Positions 11,698 to 22,995 of a stretch of 64,000 bases of DNA are shown here, one piece after another. The first letter of the stretch is position 1. Each line of letters opens with the position of its first letter. This DNA comes from Rhodocollybia butyracea (taxonomy: Eukaryota > Basidiomycota > Agaricomycetes > Agaricales > Omphalotaceae). Below the pieces are notes generated by a model. That model searched no databases. It was given only the letters and a program-made list of their open reading frames with translations, and was not told the origin of the DNA. Position numbers and translations under genes: made by a program. The stretch covers positions 124,001-188,000 of the forward strand of contig JADNRY010000001.1 of assembly GCA_015501585.1 (NCBI GenBank). Reading direction: 5' to 3'.

Positions 11698-13219
11698 TCA
11701 GTAGCGACGTCCACCATAATAGCCATAACCCCCATATCTACGAGGACTTTGATGGTCTGGAAGCTTTAGATTAGGACCGAAAGAGTGTCATGAGAAAAAG
11801 GTACAAACAGGTACTGGTATCTCGCGTTGTACTAACACCCGACACGCTTGCAAGATTCACAAAACCTTCGTCGGAACGGCTAGCGACTCCACTGGTGCCT
11901 CCTACGGCAGAAGTAGAGCCTAAAAGTAACACCGGATATCAGTTTCGTCCAGAGCTCTGGCACTATGTATACACATACCAGACAGATCCGAACGACAATA
12001 AACGCATGTGAGGGACTGGCCTTGTCTTTGCTTGGTGGTTTTCCCTGATAAAGAATAGCAGAATTCAGTGCCTAGACAGAAATACATAAAGAACCTGAAT
12101 TTTACATTGCGTCCAACACTCCTGGTGAACAGCATTATGACAGTTATGGCACCACTGCAGCAATTTGTCAAGACTTTTCAAATCAAGTTCTGCAGCGTTC
12201 ATTTTGTCATAGCAAATCGGACAATCGTCCTCTGATCCTGGGACACGTCGAGGGTCATCTGGATTGGGAGCTTCGGATAAAAGCGGGTTAGTGAATGGAG
12301 ATGCACCCAAAGTACACAACGATATACCGAAAGATGTCGTCTCAGTGGTTGAACCTGTTTCACGTCCGGTAGCCTGGCGCCATGCACCGACAACAGCTTG
12401 GTTTGCGATGAAAGAACCACGGAGTTGAGGTGGAGGTGGTGCTGCAGCAAATATTTCGGCAAGTTCGCTCGTCAAGAGGGCTTTTTGATACCAGTAATTG
12501 GAGCTTTGTGGGATTTGTAGCACTTTGAGGAGGACGAAAAGCTATGTGTAACCGCATATTGGACTTGAAAACAAAGTACCAAAACAAGAAACGCACAAGA
12601 TGCTTGCAATGGTGTCCTTTCTGGTGATCTGGGCCTATGGTCGATGGTATGAAAACAGGAACCGCTTATTTCAAGAACAAGAAAATCTTACAATCGCAAT
12701 GAGGCACATTATCGATTGTAACTGAGTAAACCTATATAGATTCATCGGTCAGCAAGTGGAGATGAGGAAGTGGCAACGAGTGGAAATTACCCACATTTCC
12801 AGTCGATCCCTGGACGACAAAGTCCTCCTTGAGCGCGTTTCCTTCGCGACTTCGTTCAATGAGATATATTCTGCCACCACAAAAGCATTACATGAGAATC
12901 GGAATGTTTTGGCAAAGTGCCAAGAAACGCCTGGATACCTTTGAGCTTGTGAGAGATATCGGTCCAATCTAACAGAGATATCATTGGGACATGAGCCTCT
13001 GAAACGGGCGAGCCTCTTCTCTTTAGGCTCAGCTTTCTTTTTTCCTCTCGCTCTTGTTACCTTTGCCTGTGAGGGTTGCGAGGATGAGCTCGGCGTAGGC
13101 ACGGCGGGGCTAGCCGAGTAGATTGTGGAGTTGAAATCTGCGCTTGTTTTCTGTCTCTTTGAGGAGAAATCGTTGATAGTTTCGTATGTTCCATCAGCTT
13201 TACGCTTTTGTAGAACCAT
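11698..13219 (-). CDS. SWIM and RING zinc-finger protein, probable E3 ubiquitin ligase
   Basis: Eight exons: 12939-13219, 12795-12870, 12692-12731, 12597-12634, 12106-12541, 11979-12044, 11809-11919 and 11698-11756; 1107 nt, 368 residues. The N-terminus is basic (MVLQKRKADG...), with KVTRARGKKKAEPKEKRLAR. A SWIM finger follows, pieced from three exons: CDCPDHQKGHHCKH, a C-x-C...C-x-H set. The stretch SSNYWYQKALLTSELAEIF is typical of SWIM-RING proteins. The RING is DCPICYDKM, WCHNCHNAVHQECW, then LTCVYCRSDL. The tail is Gly/Tyr/Arg-rich (YGGYGYYGGRRY). This layout matches the MEX/ZSWIM2 type of E3 ligase. The substrate is unknown. The last junction (T|GTTTGT...CCAG) was chosen because it alone keeps the Gly/Tyr tail open. 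Confidence 0.83.
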
Positions 13220-13467
13220 TGCAGTGGATTGAGACAAAATAGGCGCCAAGTGGAGTAGTCCCACACGGTCACACGGAAATCACGCTCTTGTGATATGATC
13301 ACTACTACTATAGTACTAGTACGGTACCATACCGTTCGTTCTGATGCAATGAAGTATTTCTTACAGTGTTACATGTGCATAACCTCATGTGCATTAGTAT
13401 CGATTATGTAAAGGGGACTGCTAATATACAAGTTTTGTTCATCAAACGCTATAAGTTTCACAACAAA

Positions 13468-15000
13468 TCACAACTCTTCCTTAACCTTTTCATATGCTCT
13501 ATCCTTCTTGTCCTCAAACGCAGCTTGTGCATCCCCATATGTATCGTGAGCATAACCATGCGCATCTTCATTCGTGCCTCTCAGCACATCCCAAATCTTG
13601 GCCATCTGATCTTCCACAGGAACAACGACATTGTCATCCAAGATCTCTTTCAATCGGTTGAGCATGCGTTGAGCGGAAGAAGAGGTTTGCACCCAGCGGA
13701 TGCGAACCTCTTGGAGTAAACCAGGGCGAGAGGTCGGGAGTGTCTTATCGGAGACACCAGATTCGCGCAGATAGGCGCGTAGACGGGCGTCGGGCCAGGT
13801 GAGGTAGGGAGCGGTGTAGGATGAAAGAGTTGTTGCCACAGAAGAATACCTATATATGACCATGAGACAGAACGACGCGTTTGAGCACAAAACACTCACT
13901 TTTCCTTGAACAGTGAAACGACTTCATCCTTCTTGACTTGGGCATCGCTGCGTAAATATTCATTGTCGATTAACCAAGAGCGCATTTGGGACTCCGACCA
14001 AGCCGAGGTGAGAGTGGATTGGGCGCTGTAGTAATGATCCCTGTCGAGTTTGATTAGATCGATAGGGAGTGAAAACCAATTTACACTCACTGAATCATCT
14101 TCTGCATCTTTTCCTTAGTGGCAACCGCATCACTCTTCATCAAGCCGTTATCAATGAGCCATGTACGCATCTCACTGTCTGACCAAGTATCCCAGACATG
14201 TTGTTTTGTGTCGTAATAGTAGTTTCCCATTAAAGTGACATATTCATCTCTGGACTTTTGTGCCGAGTTACGAGTATCAATAACGTTGTGAGTGGCAAGC
14301 CAATCGTGCTGTAAACAGTAAGTCGAGGACGGTAGGCCACAAGGTTAATGTAACTCACGATATAGCTATCGCCCCAAGCCTCGTATACGGTTCCTTTGGT
14401 ATTCGCGTAGTGTGCTGTGGCGAGCTGAATCAATTCGTCCCTCTTCTTACCAGCCGCTGTGCGGTTATCGATGATGCCTTTATCGACGATGAACTTGCGA
14501 AGCTGTGTATCATCCCATGAAGACCAAACGTAGTCTTTTGCGGCATCGAAAGGGTGATCAGGCAATACATTCGCTGTGGCTTGAGCAGCGTATGACGAAA
14601 CTGCAGATGCAGTGGAAGACGCGGAAGAAGAAGCATCGGTGGCATATCCATACACGGCTTCTGAAGCAGAAGCAGAAAACTTGTCCTTTGCCTCTACCCA
14701 GTCCCTCCATCTGCGCTTGGCTACGAGGACGAGTTCTTCCTTGGGACCTTTTGGCGCGACTATGCCCTGTGCAAGGAGCCATTCGCGGAGACGAGACTCG
14801 TCCCAGGCGTCGAAAGTGTTGTCTCGGAGAGAAGCAAAGGTTTCTTGGAAGGAATCATACTGCGAAGGGGTCCAAGAAGAGAACGAAGAAGGATATGCAG
14901 AAGCAGAGTCTGAATCTGAGCTAAACCAGCCCGAAGAGGCGTATGCCGGAGAAGCAATGAAAAGCGCAAGAATAACAAGATTTTTGAGACGAAGTTGCAT
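13468..15000 (-). CDS. Ish1/Msc1-type repeat protein with signal peptide, stress-responsive
   Basis: Four exons (14359-15000, 14091-14308, 13900-14040, 13468-13849; introns of exactly 50 nt) give 460 residues. Residues 1-22 form a signal peptide (MQLRLKNLVILALFIASPAY-AS). The rest carries at least five Ish1 motifs, each built on a W-[SD]-x-[SD]-x-[LM]-[RM]-x-[WFY] core: WDESRLREWLLAQGIV, WDDTQLRKFIVDKGII, WSDSEMRTWLIDNGLM, WSESQMRSWLIDNEYL and WPDARLRAYLRESGV. They are separated by Ala/Ser/Tyr-rich helices. In S. pombe the Ish1 protein is a nuclear-envelope protein induced by stress and works with Bis1. A similar ER/nuclear-envelope place is inferred. Its promoter faces that of the NoxR-like gene. 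Confidence 0.87.
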
Positions 15001-15247
15001 GGTTCGAAATGAGACTTGAATATTTGTCGCCTCCCTTTATACTCAGCGTTGGGCGCGCCATGATGAGGGGATGACGATGTTCATATGACGTATGGGAAAA
15101 GCCCGACCACGCTGTGACTGTCACGTCACGTGGGGCGCTAATCAGTTACTCCCGTTCGTTCACCGCTAGGTCCGCGACCATCATTAATCATTTTCAGGCG
15201 ATGCAATTCACCACGGTCTTTCTTGCCCACTTCATACAGCAACAACG
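15001..15247. promoter_or_regulatory. Divergent promoter of the Ish1-repeat and NoxR-like genes
   Basis: 247-bp spacer between two ATGs. Seen: CACGTG at 15127-15132 followed directly by GGGG, and an AGGGG (STRE core) at 15066-15070. STRE and CACGTG elements are linked to stress transcription in fungi; co-regulation of these two genes is inferred. Confidence 0.45.
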
Positions 15248-17002
15248 ATGGCTTTGGCTGCCCTAAAGGACGAGCTGGATACATGGGATGCTGCACTCCA
15301 AGCTTTCGATTCCGAGGACTTTGCTGGTGCTTTGGCTATATTCGAGGTGAGTTTTTAGTTTGTACAGCAGTAAATAATTTGATTTTTTTTTCAGAAAATC
15401 TCGGATACCTCCAAGGTCGCTATGAATATTGGTTTAATATTTATGTATCAGGGAAATTACGAGCTAGCCGCCAAGAGACTCACGAATGCAATCGTGCTGG
15501 ACCACTACCTCGCTATTGGGTACTTTCTGTGCAATATCTCGGAGACACACCTTTTTGTAACACACAGCACACACACAGATACTTTCAACGAGGCGTATGT
15601 CGCTATCACCTCAACAAGATGGATCAAGCACTACAAGATTTTTGTGACGCCGAAATCATGATGAGAGGAAATGAGGTCGTGTATGTAAACCATAAGTATC
15701 TATCTTTGTAGGTACTCATGACTTTTCAGCTACTATCGCGAGCTTGGTCTACAATTTGAACTGCAAGCAGACCAAGTCCTTCTCAACCGCATTTTAACGC
15801 TTGAACAGCTCGGGAGAACTGACGAGACCCCCGAGCTTTTGGCACGCTCAAGCGCGCGCGCCCAAGCCATTCATGCATCAGAGCTCTTTTCCATGGTACT
15901 TGTACTCTTTTTTCGTCTCATTTCGCCATTTGACAGACATTTTCCCCAAGCCCAACGGTCTACTATTTCGTCCACCGTTAAACAAACGCTTATTCCTGTC
16001 TAAATACCAACAAGCTAGCGGAACCAATGGTCGCCCCATCCCCGACTCATCCAGTGCCTCCCTCCTCCCTTCAGCGCTGGATTCAAATCTCAAGCTTCCA
16101 GTACTTGCGCTCCCAGCGAAAGCGATGGGGGATCTGTTAGGTCGCTCAAGAGGTCTATTTCGGATAATGACGAGAAACATAAAACCACGTCCGAATCATC
16201 TGGTTCCTCTTCTTCACCTCGATATCTGCGCTCGGATCTGATCAAAGCAATGGGTCCTGATCTTGTCTTCCCTACAACCGAAATTTCTACCATCCCTTGC
16301 GCCGGCGTACGTATTGCCTCTGGAAAACTTCTTGGGCTCATGTGCTGGCGCTTGATCGTTGAACTAGACAGCGAGGGCGAAAGCAGCTTTAATGAGAAGA
16401 GACACAGTTGGACAGGAAAGGGTCAGAAAGGAAAATTCAAGTTTCAGCATAAGAAAGCTGCTGTTGTTAGTAACTTCATTCTGGACACGGGATGTGCAAA
16501 ATCAGTGATCTCCCAAGAAATGCTGAGGGCGTTAGGTTATAAGGGGGGTTATCGTCGTAAGTGCCTGTCCTTTCATCCATGTTTTCTCTCTGACGTCGTT
16601 ATCCGTTAGCGGGAACGGACGTCGCCCTTCGGATTCAAGGGTTACGCTGTCAATGTGTCGTAGCACAGTTGGGTGAAGCTTCAAGGCTAGGCGGTCAATT
16701 CATGACCTCCGGGAACTTAACATTTTACTTTGACAACAAGCTGAATGCTCCTGTACTTTACGGTATGTTGATTCTACATCCCAATCAATCTTTGCCTCGT
16801 TCTTTTTTCGGCGCCGGCGCTGACATTTACATTTCTTACAGTCGGTGACGAAGCAAACGAACGTCCTACGATGAATATTCCGCGCACAGTTGCTGTTGCA
16901 GCAACGGACCCCAGGGTTCATCGTAGCTCGTTCAAGGATAGCATATCCTCCCTCATAGCTTTGCTCCATTGGTCCAAAGCTACGGGAACGACAGTGATGT
17001 AG
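15248..17002 (+). CDS. p67phox/NoxR-like TPR protein joined to a retropepsin-like aspartic protease domain
   Basis: Eight exons: 15248-15346, 15395-15519, 15579-15680, 15730-15895, 15951-16100, 16151-16556, 16610-16762 and 16842-17002; 1362 nt, 453 residues, no stop. Residues 1-150 are TPRs very close in pattern to the NADPH-oxidase activator p67phox/NoxR: KISDTSKVAMNIGLIFMYQG, DHYLAIGYFQRGVCRYHLNK, RGNEVVYYRELGLQFELQAD. Then comes MPNGLLFRPPLNK, matching the family's VGxLFRP activation motif. Instead of SH3/PB1 domains, a Ser-rich linker leads to VFPTTEISTIPCAGVRI, then FILDTGCAKSVIS (an Asp-Thr-Gly active-site loop). The end has TDVALRIQGL and GGQFMTSGNLTFYFDNKLNA. Weak points are the two junctions 15896-15950 and 16101-16150 (AAG acceptors). 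The exons before 15895 and after 16151 are sound. Two overlapping genes are the alternative, but only 9 nt would then separate them. Confidence 0.62.
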
Positions 17003-17682
17003 TTGTTTGACGCCCCAACGATTAATAATAGACTTACATTCCGTTCGTGTGGACTCTTTGGTTTTGGATTTTATGATGTTGTACTTGTTACGAATTTTGT
17101 GGATGTTTAATGTGCGCTATCTCTTGCCGTTTTTTAGTTCGACTTCTTATACTAACTATCTATTATCATCGAGAATAAATAGAAATTCGTGTACGTCCTA
17201 TGTTTTGTGGTACACAATACAACTCTATCCTAGAGTTTAAATGTTTTCTCTGATAAATCCTCCGTGTAAAAAGGGATCGATCGTTTGTTTTCTCAGGCGG
17301 GGTTTCTCCTTTCGTCCACTAAAAATTAAAGCGTGTGCTTTGCAGGACAGTGGCAATTGTTCTCTACACAAAAGATGAAAAGGTTCTGATTAAGACCCAG
17401 TACTCAGGCTTGATACCAATACTTTCTCCCCTTCCTTCTCCCCGCTCCTTTTATTGCGGCGTGGGCGGGATTACTTCTTTCATCCACTCAGCACTTATAG
17501 CAGGTGCTTTGCAGAAATGTGGCAATTGTTACCGGAGATTGTCTTGCCGGTTGGTATAGTATATAGTAGTCCCTCTTGGGAACAGCTACATAAATGAACT
17601 CCTAGAGAAATCCTCCCTTCCCTTGGTCTATATCTAGTCAATGATAGTTTCATCGTTCAAACAATCTCTCCCCTTCAATACC
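17003..17682. other. Intergenic with a duplicated 27-nt word; amidase promoter
   Basis: No gene. A 27-nt word (GTGCTTTGCAG-N4-GTGGCAATTGTT) occurs at 17335-17361 and 17504-17530, within a looser direct repeat about 170 nt apart. The last 150 bp are also duplicated upstream of the second amidase copy. Confidence 0.55.
17335..17530. repeat. Imperfect direct repeat, two copies about 170 nt apart
   Basis: Copies at 17335-17361 and 17504-17530 differ only in four central bases. Similarity extends upstream as a degenerate TTTC-GTCCACT/TTTCATCCACT stretch. It lies in the promoter zone of the intact amidase, so it could be a regulatory duplication, or just old slippage. Confidence 0.5.
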
Positions 17683-19899
17683 ATGGTTCTACTAAATTCT
17701 AGGTCCAGCTGGCTATTGCACTTGATACGTTTTATTTTCATTTCGAGCTGCTTTATCGGGCAGCTCAAGGGAGTGTGGGCGACTTCCGAATCAACCTCCT
17801 CGACCTTCGTCGATGATCTTGAAGGCTTTCCAGATTTGTACGAGGCGTCCGTCATGGAGCTTCAAGAGGGTCTTGATGCTGGCCGTTTCACTAGCGTTGA
17901 TCTTGTAACGGTACGTATGAAATCCCAACTTCGTATTTGCTGGTACAACGTTATGGCTCGGATAATAGGCATACTTTGCTCGCATTGATGAAGTCAATCT
18001 CAAGGGACCTGCTCTACGGGCTGTATTGGAACTGAATCCATCTGCGCTGCAGCAAGCAGCTGCAATTGATGCAGAGCGAAAGGTATCAGGAAAGAGAAGC
18101 TTGCTTCATGGTATCCCAATATTGCTCAAGGTATTATCAGTCACCTAAGGCGATACAGGATTTTACTCAGTTTGAACTAGGACAACATAGCTACTATCGC
18201 TTCTGAAGGTGACCGTAACTACAACACCATGTCTGAGCGTGATTATTAAGGTTGTCCTTCTTAATAGGGATGAACACCACCGCAGGATCTTTCAGCTTGC
18301 TACACTCTATCGTTCCAGATGATGCCGGAGTGGTAAAGAGGCTGCGAGAAGCTGGTGCTATCATCCTAGGTGCGCATCCAAGTTATTCGAAACCGGACCG
18401 TTCCAGCCTTATCTTATCATCTAGGAAAAGCCAATCTGTCTGAGTTCGCACATTACCGTGGTAACTTAGCCTCCGGTTGGTCTGGTCGTGGAGGGCAAAC
18501 CACGAATGCGTACTACCCTAGTGCAGATCCGTGCGGCTCCTCCTCAGGGTCTGGAGTCTCAGCCTCTATCGGCCTCGTAACTGTTACACTGGGAACAGAG
18601 ACAGATGGGAGTATCTCTTGTCCTAGTGATCGCAATAATCTTGCTGGCATCAAACCCACAGTGGGACTAACGTCTCGTGCAGGAGGTGTGTTCCATGTTG
18701 TTTTTTATAAAGAAGCTCGGTTCCTTATGCAATGACGAGTAAAGTCATCCCGGTCTCAAAGCATCAAGACACCGTAGGCCCGTTGTGTCGTTCTATAACC
18801 GACGCTGCGATAGTTCTCTCCATCATTGCAGGAAAAGATCCTAACGACAACTTTACGCTTGCTCAACCTAATGTCGTCCCAGATTATACACAAGCGCTTA
18901 ACAAGGGTGCCCTAGTTGGAAAGCGCATCGGAGTTCCCCGCGAAGTATTCTTGAATCCAAATGATACGGGATTGGATCCTTCAGTATTAGCAGCCTTCGA
19001 AGAAGCGCTAAACACTATCAGAAGTCTTGGGGCAACCGTCGTAGATCCAGCCAACCTCCCTTCAGCCCAACAGATTGCGGCGTCAAAGAATGAGACCGTA
19101 GTTTTGGATGTAGACTTCAAGGTAATAGATCACGACTGTGCAAACTTGAAAGGGGTTCCGACGTATTTCATTAGATTCAACTTAATGCCTGGTTTGAAGC
19201 TCTACTTCAGAACCCTTCTGGGGTTCGAAGCCTAGCAGATCTCATAGTATATAATAATGCCAATCCCGAGCTAGAGGAGCCCACGAACTTTACAGACCAG
19301 TCTGGGTTGGTTTAGATGTCGCTTGGCTTTCTTGCTCTTGACAACTGATTGCTCGTTTCCTAGATTCATCCAATCTGAGGCTACCACTGGAATGAATGCC
19401 GGGTATTTTGCGTCTCTCGCCTTCGACAAAGAATTGGGTGCTACAAACGGGATTGATGCTGCTCTGAAAGAACATAATCTGGACGCATTGCTACTCCCTG
19501 CTGGAGCAATTACAACTTGGATTCCTGCTGGTAAAATTTTGGTCACTATTCTGCTGGTACGGATATGGGGCTAATTTTCTGCCATGTTAGCCATTGCCGG
19601 CTACCCAATCGTCACCGGTCTGAAATCTTACTTATAGATGTCTCGAAACTTACCTTTTGCCTTTAGTTCCACTTGGATTCTACCCAGAGAATGTTACAAT
19701 TGGTTCAGCAGGTCCTTTGACTATATATCCGGCTCCTGGTGTTCCGTTTGGACTATCGTTTCTAGGGACAGGATTTTCAGAGTTTGACCTGGTCGGTTTT
19801 GCATATGCGTATGAGCAGAAGACGCTGGCTAGGTTGAAGAGACGAGCGTATCCTTCAGCAATTCCTCAGACACAGCTGAAAGATGTGATTGGAAAGTAA
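17683..19899 (+). CDS. Amidase (amidase-signature family), secreted or membrane-anchored, intact copy
   Basis: Ten exons: 17683-17910, 17969-18130, 18181-18208, 18268-18369, 18425-18685, 18745-19121, 19175-19305, 19364-19530, 19591-19617 and 19667-19899; 1716 nt, 571 residues, normal for fungal amidases. Amidase-signature enzymes hydrolyse amides with a Ser-cisSer-Lys triad. Here these are Lys 130 (PILLKDN), Ser 212 in CGSSSGSG and the nucleophile Ser 236 in ETDGSI, with the family's 24-residue Ser-Ser spacing. GVIPVSKHQDTVGPLCRSI follows. The N-terminus has a hydrophobic signal (WLLHLIRFIFISSCFIGQL). The start at 17683 is preferred over 17641 because the second copy aligns from there. The substrate cannot be read from sequence. 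Confidence 0.9.
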
Positions 19900-20313
19900 C
19901 ATTATTGTGTTCCAAGCAAATTTCAGGTTCTGTTTCAGTGTTTGTGAAGTTAGAAACAGGTATATCGCCCCTGAATCCGACAATGAATAGCATCGCAGTC
20001 CATGTGACTTCATCAGTTTGTGACAAGTGGCACATCCTGGCACATCACCATAAATCCATCTCGACGACTTGAACAGGCCGCGATGACTCCATAATTTATA
20101 AACAGCTTGCAGAAGAAGTCATGTTATACCCACATGCCTGTAAGTTCCGCGTGGTATAGTATAGCAGTGAGAATTGTCTCCCTTCTTATCTGTTGACACC
20201 TTGGGAATAGCTCGCTGTATCCACAAAGGTGAACTCTTTTAAAGGCAGTCCTTCCCTTGCCTTCGTCTACATCTAGTCGACGATAAATCAAGCAATCTCT
20301 CTGCTTCACTACC
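19900..20313. other. Spacer between the two amidase copies
   Basis: No gene. The last roughly 170 bp resemble the region upstream of the first copy (shared GGTATAGTATA and CTATATCTAGTC-like words), so the duplication includes the promoter. Confidence 0.55.
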
Positions 20314-22515
20314 ATGGCTTTATCAAATTCTAGGTCCAGCCGGCTATTCCACTTGGTAGCTTTTATTTTCATTTCAAGCTGCTTTATCACGCAACTCAAG
20401 GGAGCGCGGGCGACTGCTGAACTAGCCTCCTCCACTACCGTCGATGATCTTGAAGGCTTTCCAGATTTGTACGAGGCGTCCGTCATGGAGCTTCAAGAGG
20501 GTCTTGATGCTGGCCTCTTCACTAGCGTTGATCTTGTAACGGTATGTGTGAAGTTCCAACGTATGCTGGTATACTTTATAGCTCGGATAATAGGCATACT
20601 TTGCTCGCATTGATGAAGTCAATCTCAAGGGACCCGCTCTACGACCTGTATTGGAACTTAATCCATCTGCGCTGCAGCAAGCAGCTGCACTTGATGCGGA
20701 GCGAAAGGTATCAGGAAAGAGAAGCTTGCTTCATGGTATTCCAATATTGCTCAAGGTATTATCGGCCACTTATGGTGATACCCTTTACTCAGTTTGAACT
20801 AGGACAACATAGCTACTATTGCTTCTGAAGGTGACCATAATTGCGACACCATGTCTTTGCATGATTATTAAGTTCATCCTTCTTGATAGGGATGAACACC
20901 ACAGCAGGATCTTTCAGCCTATTACGCTCTATCGTTCCAGGCGATGCCGGAGTGGTGAAGAAGCTGCGAGAAGCCGGGGCTATCATCCTAGGTACTCACA
21001 TCCAACTTAGTTATTTCGAAACCGGACCGTTCCAACATTATCTTATCATCTAGGAAAAGCCAATCTGTCTGAGTTCGCAGAATTTCGTGGTAACTTGCCT
21101 CCGGTTGGTCGGTCGCGGAGGGCAAACCACGAATGCGTACTTCCCTAGTGCAGACCCGTGCGGCTCCTCCTCAGGGTCTGGAGTTTCAGCTTCTATCGGC
21201 CTCGTAACTGTTACATTAGGAACAGAGACAGATGGGAGTATCACTTGTCCTACTGATCACAATAATCTTGCTGGCATTAAACCCACAGTGGGACTAACGT
21301 CTCGTGCAGGAGGTGTGTTCCATGTTTCTTTTTTATATTTAGCTCAGTTCTTTATGCAATGGCGAGTAAAGTTATCCCGATCTCAGAGCATCAAGACACC
21401 GTAGGCCCGCTGTGTCGTTCTATGACCGATGCTGCAATTGTTCTCTCTGTCATTGCAGGAAAAGATCCTAACGACAACTTTACGCTTGCTCAACCTAATG
21501 TCGTCCCAGATTATACACAAGCGCTTAACAAGGGTGCTCTAGTTGGAAAGCGTATCGGAGTTCCCCGCGAAGTATTTTTGAATCCAAACGGTACGGATCC
21601 TTCAGTATTAGCAGCCTTCGAAGAAGCACTAGACACTATCAGGAGTCTTGGGGCAACCGTCGTAGATCCAGCCAACCTCCCTTCCGCACAACAAATTGCA
21701 GCGTCAAAGAATGAGACCGTAGTTTTGGATGTAGACTTCAAGGTAATAGATCACAACCGTGCAACTTGAAAGGTGTTTTGACACATTTTCTTAGATTCAA
21801 CTTAATGCCTGGTTTGCAGCTCTGATTGAAAACCCCTCTGGAGTTCGAAACCTAGCAGAACTCATAGCATTTGATAATGCCAATCCAGAGCTAGAGGAAC
21901 CCACAAACTTTACAGACCAATCCGAGTTGGTTTAGCAGTCACTTGGCTTTCTGCTCTGAGAACTGAATGCTCTTTCTCAGATTCATCGAATCCGAGGCAA
22001 CCACCGGAATGAATGCCCAGTATTTTGCGTCTCTGGCATTTGACAGAGAGTTGGGTGCTACAAGCGGGATTGATGCTGCGCTGAAAGAAAATAATCTGGA
22101 CGCGTTGCTACTCCCTGCTGGAGGACTTACAACTGTTCCTGCTGGTAAAATTTTGGCCCTCTATTCTACTGCTAGATACGAGGCTGATTTTCTGTCGTTT
22201 TAGCCATTGCCGGTTACCCAATCGTCACTGGTTTGCAATCTTACTCATAAGCGTGGAATCGAAACTTACCTTTTGCCTTTAGTTCCTCTCGGATTCTACC
22301 CTGAGAATGTTACAATTGATTCAGCAGGTCCTTTGACTGTATATCCAGCTCCTGGTGTTCCGTTTGGACTATCGTTTCTAGGGACAGGATTTTCAGAGTT
22401 TGACCTGGTCGGTTTTGCATATGCGTATGAGTAAAAGACGATGACTAGGTTGAAGAGACGAGCCTTTCCTGCAGCAATTCCCCAGACACAGCTGAAAGAT
22501 GTGGTTGGAAAATAG
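20314..22515 (+). pseudogene. Second amidase copy, broken by frameshift and premature stop
   Basis: Tandem copy of the neighbouring amidase, matching it exon for exon and in most introns. It begins MALSNSRSSRLFHLVAFIFI. In the exon that carries the catalytic serines it has lost two single bases relative to the intact copy, near 21096 (ACTTGCC for ACTTAGCC) and near 21110 (GTCGGTC for GTCTGGTC). The frame runs to a stop before the nucleophile. A further change turns GAG-CAG into GAG-TAA at 22432-22434, about 27 codons before the expected end. The triad motifs (GSSSGSG, ETDGSI) are still readable in the shifted frame, so decay is recent. A product from re-splicing is possible but would lack the C-terminus. 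Confidence 0.85.
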
Positions 22516-22995
22516 CGTTTTTGTGTTTCAAGCAAATTTTAGTATTCTGCTTGTGGAAATTACATGGCAGTAAAAAGAATCACGCTGAGTCGCGTAGGAT
22601 CGTAGTTGATGTGCACTGATCGGTATATATGACGAGACATCGCCGGGACCCATAACCTGGCCCAGTTTGAACAGCAAGCAAAGGTTCTGTTTGCAAGTAA
22701 TAGAGGCCGCGATGACAAGAGCCGGACAAAGACCTCAAAGCTTTCCCTGAATGCGAGGTGGGAGTTGCTGGTGAACTGTGACTGCATTATGGAATCAATA
22801 AGGAGGCGAGGAAAAATTCAAGACCGAACGAAGAGAGTTATGACGCTCCCAGAATTTGAGCTTGCACCTCAAAGATAAACATATTCTGCTAGATTGAAAA
22901 CTTATGTAGAATGAAGTTCCTGAGAGCAAATTTGGAAAAGTAAACCCGATAGACTGATCATACAAAAAAATACAGACACAATATCATACCCTCAT
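22516..22995. other. Intergenic, convergent flanks
   Basis: No gene seen between the amidase pseudogene and the 3' end of the iron transporter. The minus frame 22560-22787 has no features. Confidence 0.5.

Noticed and set aside
16250..17002. Separate gene starting at ATG 16250
   Set aside because: It would begin 9 nt after the upstream frame's stop with no promoter or 5' UTR; the joined model keeps one frame with introns of 55 and 50 nt. Kept as the main alternative.
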